Below are positions 58,508 through 64,000 of a DNA stretch of 64,000 nucleotides, piece after piece (position 1 is the first letter of the stretch; each line of letters begins with the position of its first letter). The notes below the pieces were generated by a model, which was not told the DNA's origin, made no database searches, and saw nothing but the letters and a program-made list of their open reading frames with translations. Position numbers and translations under genes: made by a program. This DNA comes from Sialis fuliginosa (lineage: Eukaryota; Arthropoda; Insecta; Megaloptera; Sialidae), in the NCBI GenBank assembly GCA_961205875.1, contig OY540812.1, positions 5,394,001 to 5,458,000 of the forward strand. Reading direction: 5' to 3'.

Positions 58508-59230
58508 TTTCTTGTATTTTAGTCGATATTTGTATGACGAGTTGAAGTTCACTGCAGGAAATTTCCCTAAATTATTTTGGATTTTTGATTTTGTTAAAAG
58601 TATGTTTATTGTATAGAAAATGACGTGAAAAATTGAAATTTTCAAACCGCAGGTGTGTATCTCAAACCGTTCTCGAGATATAGCCTCTCAAAGTTTTAGT
58701 TTTTTCAAATTTTTGGAGAAAAAAGGCTATAACTTTTGAACGTGTGGTCGGAATTGATTTTAGTTGACGGATTTGAAATCAGCGTGTCAAAATCTATGTA
58801 ATAACATGTATAATACTTTAAAATTCGAGAAAAAAAATTTGGTCAAAAATCGACATTTTTTTAAGGTATACCCCTTTGAATTTTTTCGATTTTTCGCGAA
58901 ATTTTTTTTTTCGAGTTTTAAGGTATTATACATGTCATTACATAGATTTTGACACGCTGATTTCAAATCCGTCAACTAAAATCAATTCCTACCACGCGTT
59001 CAAAAGTTATGGCCTTTTTCTCCAAAAATTTGAAAAAACTAAAACTTTGAGAGGCTATATCTCGAGAACGATTTGAGATACAGGCCTGCGGTTTGAAAAT
59101 TTAAACTTTTCACGTCATTTTTTATACAATAAACATACTTTTAACGAAATCAAAAATTCTAAATTTTTTAGTGAAATTTCCTGCAGTGAACTTCAACTTG
59201 TCATACAAATATCGACTAAAATACATGAAA
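58508..59230. repeat. Near-perfect spacerless palindrome of ~720 bp
   Basis: The arms of about 361 bases meet at GTATAC (58866-58871) with no loop. Matching blocks include AGTTGAAGTTCACTGCAGGA, TCTCGAGATATAGCCTCTCA and TTTGACACGCTGATTTCAAA. Arm identity is roughly 90% by eye. The two mirror-image open frames at 58764 (+) and 58787 (-) encode almost the same peptide because of the symmetry and are not genes. It lies within intron 2, so the pre-mRNA would contain a very long hairpin. Confidence 0.9.
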
Positions 59231-61177
59231 ATAAGACGTACAATCATTTAGTTACTACATAAATATATAAGAATTTATTTTAAAAAGTAAAAGCTTGAAC
59301 TAAAGCTGTTTCATAACGTTTTTTTTTTGTTAATAGGAGGGGGAGGATTGACAAAATATGCTTCCCTTTTAAAAATTTCGTGCCTCGCCACTGGAATATA
59401 CATATTATTAACGATTGTTTTGGGAATAAACTGGTTGCGAATCACTTTTCTACTGTTCTAAATTCATATAATTGATTAGTGCATTTCATCGTACGTGAAC
59501 TAATCAATTATTGGGAAATCATCAAAACGGTGACAGCTGATTGTAATATAAACAGCATGTACATATGTATGAATGTGAAATACAACACGAGAACCTTGGG
59601 TCTGTAATATAAATGCAAAATTGTTTTGTCTTGTTTATAATTATGATGGAAAATATCACAGATATACATATAATACGTTTTAGGGAAATATATTTTAGTA
59701 GTTTTATAAAAAATAAACCAGTAACCTACTTATTTAAATAGGAATAGTTGGTGTTTTGGCTTGAACTAGGAATTGTAAATTTGCCGACTTTTTTCAATTG
59801 TTCCAAATCCTACGTTGAACTCTTTAGAACATACTTATAGCCTTATACAAGGAAAGATAAAGAACAAATAACATATTACCTAGCGTTGTTACCATATCGC
59901 TCCACGAATCATAGGCGTATCATTCAGATTTTAAAATAAATATCAATTATTTTGAATTATAAAATTAATTCATAATAAATGTTTTATAATGGCTGTAAAA
60001 GTATTTCAGTGATAACTGATAAACAGAGAAATTTCTATTTGTCGCATACATACTAAATTCAATTATAATTTAAAGCATATTTGCATATTATAAATTTTCA
60101 ACTGCTGCCTCTGGGACAATATGCATGGAAATGACGATTATGACATTTAAGAAAAATTTTGGTAACACTTTTATATACGGACTATCATTGGTTGTTATGT
60201 ATCCATAGACTTTCCTAATCTAAGCTTAGAGCCCTTTAAAGTAAAATAATTTAAAAAAAAACAACAAAAAACACCGATATCATAGAGCAAATAAATATAA
60301 AATTAGGTTAAAATCGATTACAAATATATTATTAGATTTTTGTGTTTTAAAAATGCAAACTTACCAAATTTGATTTTGATTAGAGATGCAACGTATTGAG
60401 ATAAATAGAAGATAAACATTTTATTCACTGTAAGTTGTCAGAATGTCATATCTTTATAATAAACTAGATAATAATACAACAAAACAAATAACTAGTTGCA
60501 TATTATGTATATTAATGTATTATGTAAAGCCTAAAGCCAACCAATTAAGTATAAACATATGTCAATTGGCGCTGAATTTACCGGAAATTTTAGAATCTAC
60601 GCCATTATATGACATTTGAAACAATTTTATCCAAATTGATAGATTTAAAAAATATAGCTGCAAATTTTCTAATTTCTAGTTACTCAATTTGTTTGAGTTT
60701 AATTTGTTTTATAATAGATTAAGTGAATTAAAAACAAATTTTGAAAAGCTGTATCGTATTTTTGTGTTTTGAATTAAATTATTTTAAGTTTTGTGAGAAA
60801 ATAGTATTTTATTTATAAAAATTACATCATAGTAAATAGTTTTATTTACTGTATATAATTATATTTTAATTGAAAACAGAGATAATAATTTTCTACTACC
60901 CACATCAAGTTAAAAACTATATAATTTATTCTATATTTAAATATATGTATCATATACCATATATAAAAGAAACCACACATTCTTCATTGAATCATTTTAT
61001 TTTTTGGCAACTATTTAATATTACTTTGAGTATGATTCCTAAATTATTTTTACGAAATATAATCAGTGATAACACACAAACAACTTATCAAAAATTTACT
61101 TTTAATAAGAAAGATAAAAAACATGAGTAGATAGTTCCGATTTTTATAATTTTTTAAATTTAGTTTCTATTTTGCAG
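59231..61177. other. Rest of intron 2
   Basis: A+T-rich. A solitary MITE-like end (GTGCCTCGCCACTG near 59380) is the only repeat trace. The open frame at 60870-61130 is not supported. A clear acceptor (TATTTTGCAG) ends at 61177. Confidence 0.5.
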
Positions 61178-61291
61178 AATCTTCATCAGCGGCTGCAAGC
61201 ATAAAACCTAAACGAAGAGCGTATCTTCTCAAGAAGAAAGCTATAACAACCAGCTTCTTCGACAATACGAAAATAAAAGATGGGGAAAAAG
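61178..61291 (+). CDS. RhoGAP gene, coding exon 3 (residues 713-750, gene continues)
   Basis: The acceptor is TTTTGCAG and the donor GTAAAT at 61292; phase 1 in and phase 1 out. It reads ESSSAAASIKPKRRAYLLKK, then KAITTSFFDNTKIKDGEK. The basic KPKRRAYLLKKKA patch sits where ARHGAP6-like proteins have a basic linker before the GAP domain. The next exon must accept phase 1; no convincing one was found up to 64000. Confidence 0.82.
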
Positions 61292-61559
61292 GTAAATGTT
61301 TTCTTTATTTGCACCATGACCTCCACATCGTATCACAAAAATTTTTTTTTGGTCATTCAATTAAAAATTTTAATTCGTTAATGACTTTTTTTACTCCTTA
61401 GCCCCGGGCCCCCAGACTAGAGCCTTGTCACCTTTCCCCCACCATTGCTAACCATGATTTGTATATCAATAATTCACTTGTAATAGTATTAATAACAAAC
61501 GTTTATTTATATAAAATTTGGAAATCTATATTCTCTTAAACACCCGTCTTGACCGGATA

Positions 61560-62000
61560 AGCACAAATGTGGTATCTGACAGTTTTGTCAAAAGTTAAGT
61601 TAAGCACAAAATGGCATATAGTGTAAATATGGTATGTATACTTGTTTTTTCTAATAAAAATCACCTTTTTTGTTTACCTTAATCTGCATTTTAGGCTTGA
61701 ATTACTATACTAGACTATATTGTATCCGCAGTTTACTAAGAATTGTTTTATATCTACTGTAGATACAATTTTTAATAATCTATTGACAATGTGACAAAAA
61801 TGGTTAACATTAATTGCTTTTTTAATAGGAAATATTCATTCTTTCACATTAATAAATTCAAAAATGAATTCATCTAAAAAATACCTTAGATAAAAACTTT
61901 ATTTATAATTTTTAGCAAGTATTAAATGCAAGGCAACAATTAAAATATACAAACTGAATTTTCTCTACTTTCATCTAAATTCAGATACCACATTTGTGCT
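61560..62000. mobile_element. 441-bp TA-flanked MITE in intron 3
   Basis: Perfect 20-bp inverted ends AGCACAAATGTGGTATCTGA lie between TA dinucleotides (61558-61559 and 62001-62002). The interior is A+T-rich and non-coding. Tc1/mariner-type by its flank only. Confidence 0.82.
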
Positions 62001-62002
62001 TA

Positions 62003-62633
62003 GAAGGGCAGCGTAATAATTACTAGTATGCCAGTGACAAAAGGAATCAATAAAATCGTTAACGATTTATAATAATTCCACAATGATTCATAAGAAAATA
62101 CAACCATGTTGACAAAAACATGCAAATTATTAGTGTGTGTAATGATTAATATACATATTACAGACACATGCACTTGTCTTTGATTTCGTGTATAAATATA
62201 GTCACTTATAAAACGTGTATCACAAGGTGTCTACTATTACTAATGACGTTTCAATCTAAACGTCATCACTTCTCTAGTTTCGTCATATCTAAATATAAAA
62301 CAGTACTTTCAATAGCTAGCCAAAACCGCATTACATCCAAATATTAAATACCAACATATTTTTTTATTAGATACAAGCTAAATTAAATATTTTAAAAATA
62401 ATTATTCTATTATCAATACGTGTTGAGATTTTTTCTCTGGCATTAAAGTTAGTTGAGTCACTCGACTTGGCGTCGAGTTGTTAAATTATTTTGAATCATT
62501 ATTTGTTGTTTTTAAATATTAATTGCTTGTTTATTGGTTCGAGTATTTAAAATTATACAAAATTAATCGTGATATTTTCCGACTCATTATCAGTTTAAAA
62601 TAATTATCACTCAAATGTTTCATTTGTAAATTA
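62003..62633. other. Intronic stretch, no feature supported
   Basis: A+T-rich, with nothing recognised. Confidence 0.5.
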
Positions 62634-62635
62634 TA

Positions 62636-63044
62636 CAGTGTATTCCAAGTTGATTAAGCCATAGGAAATTTAACATGGAGACAATTAGAAATGTTGTAGT
62701 AGCCTTTGGTCAAATTTAACGATGTGTGATTGGTGCATTTTGAAATGCCGCCTCGAAACTTACTGATAAATTTTAAATTAATCAACAGTATTTTGTTTTC
62801 AACTTTAATAAAAAATAAAATACATTAATGAAATTAAAGTAAGCATCCTAGATAAAATTATAATAATATTTTTTGGCAGATATAAAATTGAAAACAAAAT
62901 ATTAATGACAATTTTACTAAATTTTGTGGCGGCATTTCAAAATGCACCAATCACACATCGTTAAATTCGATCAAAGGTTACTACAACACTTCTAATTATC
63001 CTCATGTTAAATTTCCTATGGCTTAATCAACTTGGAATACACTG
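62636..63044. mobile_element. 409-bp MITE with ~130-bp inverted ends in intron 3
   Basis: CAGTGTATTCCAAGTTGATT at the left is mirrored by AATCAACTTGGAATACACTG at the right, between TA dinucleotides (62634-62635 and 63045-63046). The inverted similarity continues through AATTTAACGATGTGTGATTG and TGCATTTTGAAATGCCGCC. No transposase. Confidence 0.85.
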
Positions 63045-63046
63045 TA

Positions 63047-64000
63047 TAACAGTTTTTATCATTTCATTTTATGTAATAAAAAACTATTTTACCAAAAAAC
63101 TTAGGTAGCGCTGTGATGTGTAAACATATGTTAGGCATTTGTTTTACACATTAAAGTAATCAGTGATAAATGTACTACATATTTTAACGAGTTTCTTATA
63201 GTTGAGGTTAGAACTATGCCTGCATAGTTTTTTTTTACTTGCGTAGCTAATTAATTCACTGCTCAACTATTTTGAACGATAGCGTGATTATATGCATCCT
63301 ATAGTATGTCTGAGTTCTCAAGGAATACGTTGGTGTAGGTTTCATCAAAATCGGTGAAGTAGTTTTAAAGTTATTAATAATAATGATAAATGGACAAGAA
63401 AAGCGTCTTGTGTATTTTTTGAAAATTTCAATCCAGCCTTCGATTAAGCCCTACACATTAATAATGGATGAGACTAACCGTTAAACTCTCCTGTCTAAAA
63501 ATGCATGTAATGTATGTATAATAATTAGTGCCAATGCACGTGTACCAACCGTTGTTCTCGAGTCTTATGATAACAATCACATGAGACTTACGTTTTTAAT
63601 CCGTCTATTTAAAAATATACTTATATATGTATTAAGTTTACATATTCGTTACATATGAAAGCATCATGGACAGAAATAGTCAACACGTATTTAACTAAAG
63701 TCTATCTTTAGTAGTACTGATTGTAATTTTGATAAACACACTGTTGACAAAATTGGTGTTCGTTAAATACAAATTCGCCGTCACTACTGGTTATTTTTAT
63801 TGATGTTTTGACTTGTGTTTTTATGTCTTGTGATAAAAATCACATGAATATGATGCTGTTTTTTTACGACAGGGTATTTCCGCATGTGGAATTCTTGGCT
63901 TCGAAATTGTTGATTGATGTTGCTTAATATATATGAGAAAAATATTCGGTTTAAATTTATTTAAGTAAATATAAATTTGCATAGCGAAATTCCATCTTGA
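63047..64000. other. Right-hand intronic stretch
   Basis: A+T-rich intron of the RhoGAP gene by inference. A repeat-tail-like phrase (TTTCATCAAAATCGGTGAAG) lies near 63340. No exon with the required phase was identified. Confidence 0.45.

Noticed and set aside
58764..58975. Twin open frames starting MTDLKSACQNLCN on both strands
   Set aside because: They are mirror images created by the palindrome, not independent genes.
63872..63914. Possible next RhoGAP exon after ACGACAG
   Set aside because: With the required phase the frame reaches a stop after about 14 codons and shows nothing like the GAP-domain approach; no good polypyrimidine tract.
1..64000. tRNA or rRNA genes
   Set aside because: No B-box-like GGTTCGAATCC motif with a matching acceptor stem and no conserved rRNA segment was seen by eye; a covariance search could still find one.

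Overview
The window looks like a piece of an insect nuclear genome. It is strongly A+T rich, has spliced GT-AG genes with long introns, carries a short GGTTA (TTAGG-type) telomere-like array, and is packed with insect-style DNA transposon remnants. I could not place it to order. No prokaryotic operon, rRNA, tRNA or CRISPR array was recognised.

The only clear host gene is on the + strand at the right end. Three coding exons (53906-55882, 56757-56916, 61178-61291) join in frame with consensus splice sites and give about 750 residues of the N-terminal half of a Rho GTPase-activating protein. The exon 2-3 region resembles the stretch before the GAP domain in ARHGAP6/ARHGAP36-type proteins. The catalytic GAP domain is not in the window and must lie beyond 64000. 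A GC-rich island at 45.7-46.2 kb and an initiator/CRE-like spot at 52.77 kb are candidate 5' ends. A second host-gene hint is a GC-rich minus-strand open frame at 26382-26537 that looks coding but that I do not recognise.

The remaining ~50 kb is mostly intergenic or intronic DNA built from mobile-element debris. Five short elements have hAT-like 8-bp target duplications (7196-7648, 24482-24993, 25359-25612, 50572-50976, 52031-52288). A 2.4-kb element has long inverted ends and a TTA duplication (10233-12678), and a Harbinger-like remnant lies in intron 2. Two decayed Tc1/mariner transposases sit at 4.4-4.7 kb and 44.7-45.2 kb. A Penelope-like retroelement 3' end with a GIY-YIG endonuclease is followed by a hammerhead-ribozyme-like fold (8.49-8.90 kb). 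A Helitron-like element lies at 15.28-16.07 kb. Several TA-flanked MITEs and interspersed repeat families A to D fill in between.

The most unusual structures are a nearly spacerless ~720-bp palindrome in intron 2 (58508-59230), a MITE family (D) whose interior carries the same open reading frame in two diverged copies, the hammerhead-like core next to the Penelope fragment with related cores elsewhere, and the orphan coding-like frame at 26.4 kb. All calls come from reading the sequence by eye; no database search was run.
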